Assembly: GCF_001735805.1 (NCBI RefSeq) | Contig: NZ_CP017248.1 | Coordinates: forward strand, 7,936,001 to 8,000,000 | Direction: 5' to 3' | DNA length: 64,000 bases | Source: Streptomyces fodineus | GTDB lineage: Bacteria > Actinomycetota > Actinomycetes > Streptomycetales > Streptomycetaceae | Part shown: positions 8,211 to 15,971 of the stretch, piece after piece | Position numbering within the stretch: position 1 is the stretch's first letter | Layout: each line of letters starts with the position of its first letter | Made by a program: the position numbers and the translations under genes | Notes under the pieces: generated by a model | What the model was told of the DNA's origin: nothing | The model's database searches: none | The model's input: the letters and a program-made list of their open reading frames with translations, nothing else

Positions 8211-9101
8211 CTAGGACCGCGCCAACTGCCGCTGCACATAGGCAAGCTTGTCCGGGTTCATCACGGTCCGCACATGGGTGATCAGCCCGTCCCGCAGCTC
8301 GAAGGACGCCACCCCGACGAGCATGTCGCCCGCCCGGGCGACCAGCGCGCCCGCCCCGTTGACCTCCACCACCGCGAAGTCCAGGCCCTTCGTGAACCGC
8401 TCGGCCCCGCCCATCAGGAAGCGCATGACCTTCTCGCGTCCCACGATCGGCCGCAGGGCCGCGGACACCCTGCCGCCGCCGTCGCCCCAGTAGGTGACGT
8501 CCGCCGCGAGCAGTTTCTCCAGGCCGGCCATGTCACCCTCGCGGGCCGCCGTGAGGAAGGACGTGAGCAGTTCCTCCTGCCGCTGTGGCGCCGGCTCGAA
8601 CCGGCCCTCCGGCGCGGCGACCCGGGCCACCGCCCGCCGGTACAGCTGACGGCAGTTGGCCTCGCTCAGGTCCAGGACGCCGGCGATCTCCCGGTGGCCG
8701 TAACCGAAGGCCTCGCGGAGCACGTACACCGCCCGCTCGGTCGGCGTCAGCCGCTCCAGCAGCACCAGCAGGGCCATGGACACCTGCTCGCGCCGCTCCG
8801 CCGACTCCAGCGGGCCGAGCGTGCCGTCGGAGGTGGCCACCGGCTCCGGCAGCCAGGGCCCGGGATACTCCTCGCGCCGCGCACGGGCCGAGGTCAGCCG
8901 GGTGAGACAGAGGTTGGTGACGGCCTTGGCGAGCCACGCTCCCGGGTGCTCGATCGCCGCCCGGTCGGCGCCGCTGAACCGCAGATACGCGTCCTGCACC
9001 GCGTCCTCCGCCTCGTGGGCGGAGCCGAGCAGACGGTAGGCCAGGCCGAACAGGCGAGGCCGGTGGGACTCGAACTCGTCGGCGTGGGGCGGCGGTGTCA
9101 T
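8211..9101 (-). CDS. sigJ: ECF41-family RNA polymerase sigma factor with SnoaL-like C-terminal domain
   Basis: Extracytoplasmic-function sigma factor of the SigJ/ECF41 group, 296 residues from the ATG ending at 9101 (an in-frame start at 9188 would add a basic, non-conserved tail). Region 2 lies at residues 10-75 (LFGLAYRLLGSAHEAEDAVQDAYLRF) and region 4 at about 110-165 (LTPTERAVYVLREAFGYGHREIAGVL). It is followed by a 120-residue SnoaL/NTF2-like extension. The WGDGGGR motif (about residue 205) is the ECF41 hallmark through which the C-terminal domain tunes activity, instead of a separate anti-sigma factor. The adjacent oxidoreductase is the expected target. Its own promoter carries DasR-like repeats. 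No strong ribosome site is seen. The symbol is assigned by subgroup, not by proven orthology. Confidence 0.85.
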   Translation of the reverse strand: MTPPPHADEFESHRPRLFGLAYRLLGSAHEAEDAVQDAYLRFSGADRAAIEHPGAWLAKAVTNLCLTRLTSARARREEYPGPWLPEPVATSDGTLGPLESAERREQVSMALLVLLERLTPTERAVYVLREAFGYGHREIAGVLDLSEANCRQLYRRAVARVAAPEGRFEPAPQRQEELLTSFLTAAREGDMAGLEKLLAADVTYWGDGGGRVSAALRPIVGREKVMRFLMGGAERFTKGLDFAVVEVNGAGALVARAGDMLVGVASFELRDGLITHVRTVMNPDKLAYVQRQLARS

Positions 9102-9186
9102 GTGCTTCAGCCTGCCAGACGATGATCGCGTCCTGGCGGCCCGGCGGCGGGCAAGGGCCGTCGTCACCGCCACCGGGCCCGCCCGC

Positions 9187-9231
9187 ACGATAAGAGGACT
9201 AGACCAGTAAGGTCAATAGGTCCGGACCAAG
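9187..9231 (-). promoter_or_regulatory. Chitinase-type promoter with two DasR-like repeats upstream of sigJ
   Basis: Minus strand: -35 TTGACC (9216-9211), 18-base spacer, -10 TATCGT (9192-9187), about 90 bp before the sigma start. One repeat, ACTGGTCTAGTCCTCT (9208-9193), matches 13 of 16 positions of the DasR consensus ACTGGTCTAGACCAGT as I recall it and fills the spacer. The second, TTGGTCCGGACC (9230-9219), lies just upstream of the -35. The chitinase promoter at 26754-26797 has the same arrangement in the same orientation. Confidence 0.6.
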
Positions 9232-9372
9232 GCCAATCGGCCGCGCCGGCCCGGCAGTTGCGCGCGGTGACTGCGGCGCGCAAGAGCGGCGACACACCCT
9301 GTGAGGGAGCCCACACCCCTCGCATGTCTGGAGGACCGTCCGGCGTGGCACACTGGATCTGTACCAGAAGCA

Positions 9373-9499
9373 GCGCACTCCGGGGTCGGTGAAAGTCCGA
9401 ACCGGCGGTTACAGTCCGCGACCCGGCCGCTTCCAGCGGCCGGTTGACCAGGTGAAATTCCTGGACCGACGGTTAAAGTCCGGATGGGAGGCAGTGCGC
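9373..9499 (+). ncRNA. FMN riboswitch (RFN element)
   Basis: Classic FMN aptamer. The closing stem P1 pairs GCGCACT (9373-9379) with AGTGCGC (9493-9499). Between them lie the conserved segments GGTCGGTGAAAGTCCG, ACCGGCGGTTACAGTCCGCG, a variable hairpin (9424-9443), CAGGTGAAATTCCTG, and GACCGACGGTTAAAGTCCGGATGGGAGG. It sits 157 nt before ribE and is expected to turn down the whole ribE-pnuC-ribBA-ribH operon when FMN is plentiful. Confidence 0.97.
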
Positions 9500-9541
9500 G
9501 GCGAGCGGGCACGTCTCCGTGCGCGCCGTCGTATCTGGGCT

Positions 9542-9566
9542 CGTCCGTACGTGGACGGGTCCTTTT
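9542..9566 (+). terminator. Possible expression-platform hairpin between riboswitch and ribE
   Basis: A short stem CGTCC (9542-9546) / GGACG (9553-9557) is followed by GGTCC and four T residues (9563-9566). It lies in the 156-nt stretch between the aptamer and the ribE ribosome site (AGGAGG, 9641-9646). It could be an intrinsic-terminator-like part of the switch; the short T run makes this uncertain, and control at translation remains possible. Confidence 0.35.
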
Positions 9567-9655
9567 CGGCGTCGCCCCGGTGTGCTCACTCGTACATTCT
9601 GTCGTCATCGACAGGCCCCGGAGTCCGTGCCCGAAGAGGCAGGAGGACCCGGGAA

Positions 9656-10264
9656 GTGTTCACCGGAATCGTCGAAGAGCTGGGTGAGGTCACCGCCGTC
9701 GAGAACCTCGGCGACGCCTCCCGCTTCAAGCTCCGCGGCCCCGTCGTGACCAACGGCGCGCAGCACGGCGACTCCATCGCCGTGAACGGGGTCTGTCTCA
9801 CCGTCGTGGAGCACGAGGGCGACGAGTTCACCGCCGACGTCATGGCCGAGACCCTGAACCGCTCCAGCCTCGGCGCGCTCAGCGTCGGCTCCCGGGTCAA
9901 CCTCGAACGCCCCATGGCCGTGGGCGCGCGTCTCGGCGGGCACATCGTGCAGGGCCATGTCGACGGCACCGGCGAGGTGCTGGAGCGCAAGCCCTCCGAG
10001 AACTGGGAGATCGTGAAGATCTCCCTCCCCGCGGACCTCTCCCGCTACGTCGTCGAGAAGGGCTCCATCACCGTCGACGGCATCAGCCTCACCGTCGTCG
10101 AAGCCGGCCCCGACTACTTCACCGTCAGCCTCATCCCGACCACCCTGGACCTGACCACGCTCGGCGTGAAGCAGCCCGGCGACCCGGTCAACCTCGAGGT
10201 CGACGTCGTCGCCAAGTACGTCGAGCGGCTCCTCGGCGACCGTGCCCAGGGAGCCGGCAAGTGA
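9656..10264 (+). CDS. ribE: Riboflavin synthase alpha chain
   Basis: Catalyses dismutation of two 6,7-dimethyl-8-ribityllumazine molecules to riboflavin. 202 residues made of two homologous lumazine-binding barrels. Each half shows the family pattern: MFTGIVEELG at the N-terminus, SIAVNGVCLTVV (about residues 38-49) in barrel one and SITVDGISLTVV (about 140-151) in barrel two, with GGHIVQGHVDGTG between. The GTG at 9656 follows AGGAGG by nine bases. It is the first gene of the FMN-riboswitch operon; its stop overlaps the next start (GTGA), which implies translational coupling. Confidence 0.97.
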   Translation: MFTGIVEELGEVTAVENLGDASRFKLRGPVVTNGAQHGDSIAVNGVCLTVVEHEGDEFTADVMAETLNRSSLGALSVGSRVNLERPMAVGARLGGHIVQGHVDGTGEVLERKPSENWEIVKISLPADLSRYVVEKGSITVDGISLTVVEAGPDYFTVSLIPTTLDLTTLGVKQPGDPVNLEVDVVAKYVERLLGDRAQGAGK

Positions 10265-10902
10265 ACTGGCTGAACTCCGAGGCCTTCACCCTCTTCGGCC
10301 AGCGCATCATCTGGTCGGACATGACCGGCAACATCCTCGGCCTGATCACCCTCGCCCTCGGCTGGCGCCGCTCCCTGTGGACCTGGCCCGTGCAGTTCCT
10401 CTCCGGTCTCGTCCTCTTCGCCGCCTTCTACGGCCATCTGACCGGCAGCGCCGGCAAGCAGGCCGTCGTCATGGCCGTCGCCCTGTACGGCTGGTGGCAG
10501 TGGCAGCGCAACCGGGGCCGGGCCGGGGACGGCCACATCACCCCCCGGTTCGCCGGCCGGCGCGAGCGCGCGGCGATGCTCGGCGCGGCCGCCGCCGGCA
10601 CGGTCGCGGTGGCCCTGCTCTTCACGGCCTACCCGTCGCTGTCCTGGGACCCCTGGCCCGACGCGTACATCTTCGTCGGCACCATCGTCGCCATGTACGC
10701 CCAGGCCAAGGGCATGGTCGAGTTCTGGATCGCCTGGCTGCTCGTCGACGTCGTCGGTGTGCCCCTCAACTTCGCCAACCACTACGCCTTCTCCGGTTTC
10801 GTCTACGTCATCTACGGCGCACTCGTCCTGTGGGGCATGCGCGACTGGTGGCTGCGCTCCCGTCGGGGCTCGCAGCCCGTCCTGGAAGGAGCCCCGGCAT
10901 GA
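10261..10902 (+). CDS. PnuC-family vitamin transporter, probably for riboflavin
   Basis: Membrane protein of the PnuC superfamily, 213 residues with about seven hydrophobic helices. YGWWQWQRN (about residues 78-86) is the characteristic WxxWxR-type region of the family, and FANHYAFSGFVYVIYGALVLWGM near the C-terminus is a second conserved helix. Annotated relatives are often called nicotinamide mononucleotide transporters. Its position inside an FMN-riboswitch operon, overlapping ribE by 4 bp and ribBA by 4 bp, favours riboflavin as substrate, as known for the PnuX type in corynebacteria. That substrate is an inference from context. Confidence 0.85.
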   Translation: MNWLNSEAFTLFGQRIIWSDMTGNILGLITLALGWRRSLWTWPVQFLSGLVLFAAFYGHLTGSAGKQAVVMAVALYGWWQWQRNRGRAGDGHITPRFAGRRERAAMLGAAAAGTVAVALLFTAYPSLSWDPWPDAYIFVGTIVAMYAQAKGMVEFWIAWLLVDVVGVPLNFANHYAFSGFVYVIYGALVLWGMRDWWLRSRRGSQPVLEGAPA

Positions 10903-12212
10903 CCTCGGCACCGCCCCTGTACGACATGGACACCCTCGAGAACTTCGGGCTCGACCCCGTCGAGCAGGCCATCGCCGACATCGCGGCCGGCCGCCCCGTC
11001 GTGGTCGTCGACGACGAGGACCGGGAGAACGAGGGCGACCTCGTGATCGCCGCCGAGAAGGCGACCCCCGAGATCGTCGCCTTCATGATGAGCGAGTGCC
11101 GGGGCCTCATCTGCGCCCCCATGGAGGGCGAGGAACTGGACCGGCTGCGGCTGCCGCAGATGGTCCAGGACAACACCGAGTCGATGAAAACCGCGTTCAC
11201 CATCTCCGTGGACGCCTCGGCCGCTCACGGCGTGAGCACCGGCATCTCGGCCTCCGACCGCGCGACGACACTCCAGCTCCTCGCGAGCGGCACGGCGGAG
11301 CCGACGGACTTCGTCCGCCCCGGCCACATCTTCCCGCTGCGCGCCAAGCCCGGCGGCGTCCTCGTGCGCAACGGCCACACGGAGGCCGCGGTCGACCTCG
11401 CCCGGCTCGCCGGCCTGCGCCCGGCCGGCGCCATCGTGGAGATCGCCGGCGAGGACGGCCGTATGCTCCGCCTGCCCGAGCTCGTCCCCTTCGCCCGCAA
11501 GCACGGCCTGACGATCATCTCCATCGAGGACCTGATCGCCTACCGCCGCGGCAGCGAGCCCACCGTCCGCCGCGAGGCCGAGACCCGCCTGCCCACGAAG
11601 TACGGCACCTTCACCGCCTACGGCTACCGCTCCACCGTCGACGGCGTCGAGCACGTCGCCCTCGTGCACGGCGAGATCGGCGACGGCGCGGACGTCCTGG
11701 TCCGCGTCCACTCCGAATGCCTCACCGGTGACGTCTTCGGCTCCCTGCGCTGCGACTGCGGCCCCCAGCTGGACGCCGCCCTGCAGCGCATCCAGCAGGA
11801 GGGCCGGGGCGTGGTGGTCTACCTCCGCGGTCACGAGGGCCGGGGCATCGGCCTGCTGTCCAAGCTCCGGGCGTACGAACTCCAGGAACGCGGCCGCGAC
11901 ACCCTCGACGCCAACCTCGAACTCGGCCTGCCCGCCGACGCCCGCGACTACGGCGCCGGCGCCCGGATCCTCGCCGACCTGGGCGTGCACGGCGTCCGGC
12001 TGATGACCAACAACCCGGACAAGACCGACGCGCTGCTGCGCCACGGCCTGGACGTCACCGGCCGCGAGCCGATGCCCGTCCAGGCGGGCGAGCACAATCT
12101 CCACTACCTGCGCACCAAGCGGGACCGGATGGGACACGACCTGCCCTGGCTGGACACGCCCGCCGTGACCGCTTCTGCGGCCGCGGTCGCGTCCGCCTGT
12201 GGCAACCAGTAA
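10899..12212 (+). CDS. ribBA: Bifunctional 3,4-DHBP synthase / GTP cyclohydrolase II
   Basis: Bifunctional entry enzyme of riboflavin synthesis, 437 residues. The N-terminal 3,4-dihydroxy-2-butanone-4-phosphate synthase domain (residues 12-215) carries DDEDRENEGDL (acidic metal-binding loop) and TAFTISVDAS. The C-terminal GTP cyclohydrolase II domain (about 220-420) carries RVHSECLTGDVFGSLRCDCG with the three zinc-binding cysteines, then LRGHEGRGIGL and MTNNPDK. The ATG at 10899 overlaps the stop of the upstream gene (ATGA), and GGAAGGAG is just upstream. The C-terminus has a short Ala-rich tail. Confidence 0.97.
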   Translation: MTSAPPLYDMDTLENFGLDPVEQAIADIAAGRPVVVVDDEDRENEGDLVIAAEKATPEIVAFMMSECRGLICAPMEGEELDRLRLPQMVQDNTESMKTAFTISVDASAAHGVSTGISASDRATTLQLLASGTAEPTDFVRPGHIFPLRAKPGGVLVRNGHTEAAVDLARLAGLRPAGAIVEIAGEDGRMLRLPELVPFARKHGLTIISIEDLIAYRRGSEPTVRREAETRLPTKYGTFTAYGYRSTVDGVEHVALVHGEIGDGADVLVRVHSECLTGDVFGSLRCDCGPQLDAALQRIQQEGRGVVVYLRGHEGRGIGLLSKLRAYELQERGRDTLDANLELGLPADARDYGAGARILADLGVHGVRLMTNNPDKTDALLRHGLDVTGREPMPVQAGEHNLHYLRTKRDRMGHDLPWLDTPAVTASAAAVASACGNQ

Positions 12213-12236
12213 GCAAGAAGCACTGAGAGGACACAC

Positions 12237-12722
12237 GTGAGCGGCAAGGGTGCACCGGAACTGTCCGTACGCAACGCGAGCGACCTCCGGGTCGCCGTCA
12301 TCGCGGCGCAGTGGCACGAGAAGGTGATGGACGGTCTGGTGAACGGCGCCCTGCGCGCCCTGCACGACCTGGGGATCGACGAGCCGACCCTGATCCGGGT
12401 CCCCGGCAGCTTCGAACTCCCGGTCGCCGCCAAGGTGCTGGCCGGGCGCGGCTACGACGCCGTGGTCGCCCTCGGCGTCGTCATCCGCGGCGGCACCCCC
12501 CACTTCGACTACGTGTGCCAGGGCGTCACCCAGGGCCTCACCCAGGTCAGCATCGAGACCGGCGTCCCCGTCGGCTTCGGCGTGCTCACCTGCGACACCG
12601 AGGAGCAGGCCCTGGACCGGGCCGGCCTGGAGGGCTCGGGCGAGGACAAGGGGCACGAGGCGGTGACCGCGGCGGTCGCGACCGCCGCCACGCTCCGCTC
12701 GGTATCCGAACCCTGGCACTGA
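12237..12722 (+). CDS. ribH: 6,7-dimethyl-8-ribityllumazine synthase
   Basis: Condenses 5-amino-6-ribitylaminouracil with 3,4-DHBP to give the riboflavin precursor; usually forms an icosahedral or pentameric shell. 161 residues, standard length. Seen motifs: VAVIAAQWHEKVMDGL (N-terminal strand with the substrate-stacking Trp), RVPGSFELPVAAK, ALGVVIRGGTPHFDYVC (about residues 82-98, with the catalytic His) and FGVLTCDTEEQALDRAG. The GTG at 12237 follows GAGAGGAC. It is the last gene of the rib operon, 24 bp after ribBA. Confidence 0.97.
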   Translation: MSGKGAPELSVRNASDLRVAVIAAQWHEKVMDGLVNGALRALHDLGIDEPTLIRVPGSFELPVAAKVLAGRGYDAVVALGVVIRGGTPHFDYVCQGVTQGLTQVSIETGVPVGFGVLTCDTEEQALDRAGLEGSGEDKGHEAVTAAVATAATLRSVSEPWH

Positions 12723-12756
12723 GGCAGCGGCCGGAACGCGTAGGGTAAGGACCACC

Positions 12757-13029
12757 ATGTCCAAGAAGACGTTCGAGGAGCTCTTCACCGAGCTCCAGCA
12801 CAAGGCCGCCCACGGCGATCCCGCCACTTCCCGCACCGCAGAGCTGGTCGGCAAGGGCGTCCATGCCATCGGCAAGAAGGTCGTCGAAGAGGCCGCCGAG
12901 GTCTGGATGGCCGCCGAGTACGAGGGCAAGGAGGCGGCGGCCGAGGAGATCTCCCAGCTGCTGTACCACGTCCAGGTGATGATGGTCGCCCGCGGGATCT
13001 CCCTCGACGACGTCTACGCCCACCTGTAA
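12757..13029 (+). CDS. hisE: Phosphoribosyl-ATP pyrophosphohydrolase
   Basis: Second step of histidine synthesis: hydrolyses phosphoribosyl-ATP to phosphoribosyl-AMP. 90 residues, the stand-alone MazG-like form typical of actinobacteria. KKVVEEAAEVWMAAEYEGKEAAAEEISQLLYH (split here as the two acidic helices at about residues 43-74) holds the ExxE and ExxD metal-binding residues. It lies 34 bp after ribH with a TAGGGT -10-like box at about 12741, so it may have its own promoter. hisG follows 55 bp later. Confidence 0.95.
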   Translation: MSKKTFEELFTELQHKAAHGDPATSRTAELVGKGVHAIGKKVVEEAAEVWMAAEYEGKEAAAEEISQLLYHVQVMMVARGISLDDVYAHL

Positions 13030-13084
13030 ACCGCCCCGCCGCTCACAGCCGTAGAAACCCCTTCACGCAAAGGAAGCCGACCTC

Positions 13085-13939
13085 ATGCTGCGCATCGCCG
13101 TCCCCAACAAGGGTTCACTGTCCGGCCCTGCGGCGGAGATGCTGCATGAGGCCGGCTACCAGCAGCGCCGCGAGTCCAAGGAGCTGCGGATCGTCGACCC
13201 GGAGAACGAGGTCGAGTTCTTCTACCTCCGCCCCCGCGACATCGCGATCTACGTCGCCTCCGGCCGGCTCGACATGGGCATCACCGGCCGTGACCTGCTG
13301 ATCGACTCCGGCGCCGACGCCGAGGAGATCCTGCCGCTCGGCTTCGCCCGCTCCACCTTCCGCTTCGCCGCCAAGCCGGGCACCGCGAGCGGCATCCAGG
13401 ACCTCAAGGGCAAGACGGTCGCCACCTCCTACGAGGGCATCGTCGCGGGGCACCTCGCCGACAGCGGCGTCGACGCCTCCGTCGTCCACCTGGACGGCGC
13501 CGTGGAGACCGCGATCGAGCTGGGCGTCGCCGAGGTCATCGCCGACGTCGTGGAGACCGGCACCAGCCTGCGCAACGCCGGTCTGGAGGTGTTCGGCGAA
13601 CCGATCATGAAGTCCGAGGCGATCGTCATCCGCCGTACCGGCGCCGACGGCGAGGAGGATGCCGAGAAGGTCCAGCAGTTCCTGCGCCGCCTCCAGGGCG
13701 TCCTGGTCGCCCGGACGTACGTGATGATGGACTACGACTGCCGGGTCGAGCAGCTGGAGAAGGCCGTCGCGCTGACCCCCGGCCTGGAGTCGCCGACCGT
13801 CTCCCCGCTGCACAACGAGGGCTGGGTCGCGGTCCGCGCCATGGTCCCCGCCAAGGAGGCCCAGCGGATCATGGACGACCTCTACGCCATCGGCGCCCGC
13901 GCCATCCTCACCACGGCCATCCACGCCTGCCGCCTGTAA
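13085..13939 (+). CDS. hisG: ATP phosphoribosyltransferase, long form
   Basis: First, feedback-controlled step of histidine synthesis: joins ATP and PRPP. 284 residues, the long HisG form with a C-terminal ACT-like regulatory domain (about residues 215-284), so HisZ is not required. MLRIAVPNKGSLSGPA starts the periplasmic-binding-like fold. DVVETGTSLRNAGLEV (about 154-169) is the PRPP-binding loop. The ATG at 13085 follows AAAGGAAG. hisE and hisG form a small histidine unit separate from the main his cluster, which is usual in Streptomyces. Confidence 0.96.
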   Translation: MLRIAVPNKGSLSGPAAEMLHEAGYQQRRESKELRIVDPENEVEFFYLRPRDIAIYVASGRLDMGITGRDLLIDSGADAEEILPLGFARSTFRFAAKPGTASGIQDLKGKTVATSYEGIVAGHLADSGVDASVVHLDGAVETAIELGVAEVIADVVETGTSLRNAGLEVFGEPIMKSEAIVIRRTGADGEEDAEKVQQFLRRLQGVLVARTYVMMDYDCRVEQLEKAVALTPGLESPTVSPLHNEGWVAVRAMVPAKEAQRIMDDLYAIGARAILTTAIHACRL

Positions 13940-13954
13940 GGGGTGCGCACCGAG

Positions 13955-14410
13955 ATGTCCGACACGCCCACCCTTCCCGTCACCTTCCGGCCGGGCCACA
14001 CCCGGGCGATCCTGCTCACCGCCGGTGTCGCGATCTTCCTGACCATCTCCGGCGTCGGGCTGCTGCTGGACCGGCTCGGCCCGGGGGAGCGGCTCAGCTT
14101 CGCCGTCACCGGGGCGCTGATCTTCTGGGCGCTGGCCCAGCTGGCGCGGGTGAAGGTCGTCGCCGACGAGTCCGGCGTCACCGTGGTCAACATCGTCAGC
14201 AAGCGGCGCCTGGAGTGGGCGGAGATCCTCCAGGTGAACCTCCGTCCGGGCGATCCCTGGGTGTTCCTCAACCTCAGCGACGGCACCAGCCTGCCCGCGC
14301 TCGGCATCCAGCCGGGCATCGCCAAGCAGCGCGCCATCGCCGACGCGCAGGCCCTGCGGGCCCTCGCCGAAGCCCGCTCCCTGGCCCACCCGGAGGAGGA
14401 TCAGGGCTGA
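13955..14410 (+). CDS. PH-domain membrane protein
   Basis: Conserved actinobacterial protein of 151 residues. Two N-terminal hydrophobic helices (about residues 17-37 and 49-66) are followed by a bacterial PH-like domain: VVADESGVTVVNIVSKRRLEWAEI and NLRPGDPWVFLNLSDGTSLPALGIQ. Such proteins sit in the membrane with the PH domain in the cytoplasm; the function is unknown. It starts 15 bp after hisG and is probably co-transcribed with it. I took the ATG at 13955; a GTG at 13943 is too near the AAGGGG at 13938-13943. Confidence 0.8.
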   Translation: MSDTPTLPVTFRPGHTRAILLTAGVAIFLTISGVGLLLDRLGPGERLSFAVTGALIFWALAQLARVKVVADESGVTVVNIVSKRRLEWAEILQVNLRPGDPWVFLNLSDGTSLPALGIQPGIAKQRAIADAQALRALAEARSLAHPEEDQG

Positions 14411-14636
14411 GTCGGGGGCAGATCGGGGCCGACTCGGGGTCGCCCACCCTGCCCCAGCGGCCCCTGTCTTGATTAATCTGGTGACGGAGGCCGTTTCGCT
14501 GCGGCCCCGCCCCTGGAGCACCACCCGGTGCACGGGGGTTCCTGCTACCCGAGGAGTGACTCCCTCCAGCGATGGACGGATCGTCCTGTAGTACCTGCGC
14601 CGCCCCGACCCGACATACCGGGAAGGTGGTGGCAGC
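14411..14636 (+). promoter_or_regulatory. Long leader with a possible multi-stem RNA before the CNNM pair
   Basis: This 226-bp non-coding stretch contains a set of nested complementary segments at 14513-14586. CTGGAG (14513-14518) can pair with CTCCAG (14564-14569), enclosing GCACC/GGTGC (14518-14522 with 14527-14531) and GGAG/CTCC (14553-14556 with 14560-14563). GGACG/CGTCC (14574-14578 with 14582-14586) follows. It resembles a three-way junction upstream of transporter genes. I could not match it to a named riboswitch class, including the Mg M-box. Confidence 0.35.
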
Positions 14637-15971
14637 GTGACCATCTCCCTGCTGCTCCTGGGAGCGGCTTTCCTGCTGATCCTCGCCAACGGCTTCTTCG
14701 TGGCCGCCGAGTTCGGTCTGGTGACCGTCGAGGCGACGGAGGCCGAGAAGGCCGCCGCCGAGGGCGACCGACGGGCCCTCAGGGTCGCGGAGTCGCTCAA
14801 GGAGCTGTCCTTCCAGCTCTCCGGCACCCAGCTCGGCATCACCATCACCTCCCTCGTCGTCGGCATGCTCGCCGAACCGGCCCTGGCCGGTCTGCTGCGC
14901 GGCCCGTTCGCCGCGACCGGCATACCGGACGGCGCCGTCTCCGGTGTCGCCGTGGTCGTCGGCATGCTGCTGGCCTCCGCGGTCCAGATGGTGATCGGCG
15001 AGCTCGTGCCCAAGAACTGGGCGGTGTCCAAGCCGCTGCCGGTCGCCCGGTTCGTGGCCGGCCCGCAGCACCACTTCTCCCGCCTGTTCCGCCCGGTGAT
15101 CGCCGCGCTCAACACGGTCGCCAACCGCCTCGTGCGGGCCCTCGGCGTGGAACCCGCCGAGGAACTGGCCTCCGCCCGCACCCCCGGCGAACTCGTCTCC
15201 CTGGCCCGGCACTCCGCCCAGGCCGGCGCCCTGGAACAGGACACGGCCGACCTGTTCGTGCGCACCCTGTCCCTGGGCGAGCTGACCGCGCAGCACGTCA
15301 TGACCCCGCGCGTGAAGGTCAGTGCCCTCCAGGACTCGGCCAGCGCCGAGGACGTCGTCAACCTCACCCGGGCCACCGGCCTGTCCCGCTTCCCCGTCTA
15401 CCGGGAGAAGATCGACGAGATCGTCGGCATGGCCCACCTCAAGGACGCGCTCGCCGTTTCGGTGCACGACCGGCTGCGCACCCCGGTCGGCCGTATCGCC
15501 CGCCCGGCCCTGCTGGTCCCCGAGACCCTGCCGGTCAAGCCGCTGCTCGCCCGGCTGCGCAGCGAGCAGCCCATCGCCGTCGTCGTCGACGAGTACGGCG
15601 GTACGGCGGGCGTGGTCACCCTGGAGGACATCGTCGAAGAACTCGTCGGCGAGGTACGCGACGAGCACGACGCCAAGGACGCCCCCGAGCTCGCCCCCGC
15701 CCCGCCGGAGGACGGCCGGCCCGCCTGGGACGCCGACGGCAGCTGCCGCGTCGACATCCTCCAGCGCATAGGCCTGGATGTGCCCGAGGGGCCGTACGAG
15801 ACGGTCGCCGGGCTGGTCGCCGACCTGCTCGGCCGCATCCCGGCCCCCGGCGACCGGGCCGAACTGCCCGGCTGGCGGCTCTCGGTCCGCCAGGTCGGCC
15901 ACTACCGCGCCGAACGGGTCCGCCTGGTCAGGACGGCCCCGGTGACGAACGTCATGGAGGCCGCCCGATGA
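14637..15971 (+). CDS. CNNM/CorC-family transporter (hemolysin C family), first of a pair
   Basis: Membrane protein of the CNNM/CorB/MpfA family, 444 residues, implicated in Mg2+ or divalent-cation efflux. The N-terminal DUF21 domain (residues 1-195) has four hydrophobic segments with LANGFFVAAEFGLV and VIGELVPKNWAV. Two CBS repeats follow (about 205-330; VMTPRVKVSAL at the first, VVDEYGGTAGVVTLEDIVEELVGE closing the second). A C-terminal CorC_HlyC domain spans about 350-430 (GLDVPEGPYETVAGLV). The GTG at 14637 follows GGAAGGTGG. Its stop overlaps the start of a second, shorter family member, so the two products probably act together. Confidence 0.9.
   Translation: MTISLLLLGAAFLLILANGFFVAAEFGLVTVEATEAEKAAAEGDRRALRVAESLKELSFQLSGTQLGITITSLVVGMLAEPALAGLLRGPFAATGIPDGAVSGVAVVVGMLLASAVQMVIGELVPKNWAVSKPLPVARFVAGPQHHFSRLFRPVIAALNTVANRLVRALGVEPAEELASARTPGELVSLARHSAQAGALEQDTADLFVRTLSLGELTAQHVMTPRVKVSALQDSASAEDVVNLTRATGLSRFPVYREKIDEIVGMAHLKDALAVSVHDRLRTPVGRIARPALLVPETLPVKPLLARLRSEQPIAVVVDEYGGTAGVVTLEDIVEELVGEVRDEHDAKDAPELAPAPPEDGRPAWDADGSCRVDILQRIGLDVPEGPYETVAGLVADLLGRIPAPGDRAELPGWRLSVRQVGHYRAERVRLVRTAPVTNVMEAAR

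Noticed and set aside
10812..12929. 705-codon minus-strand open frame antisense to ribBA-ribH
   Set aside because: Overlaps well-defined riboflavin enzymes; its Val/Gly/Asp-rich composition is the mirror of their codons.
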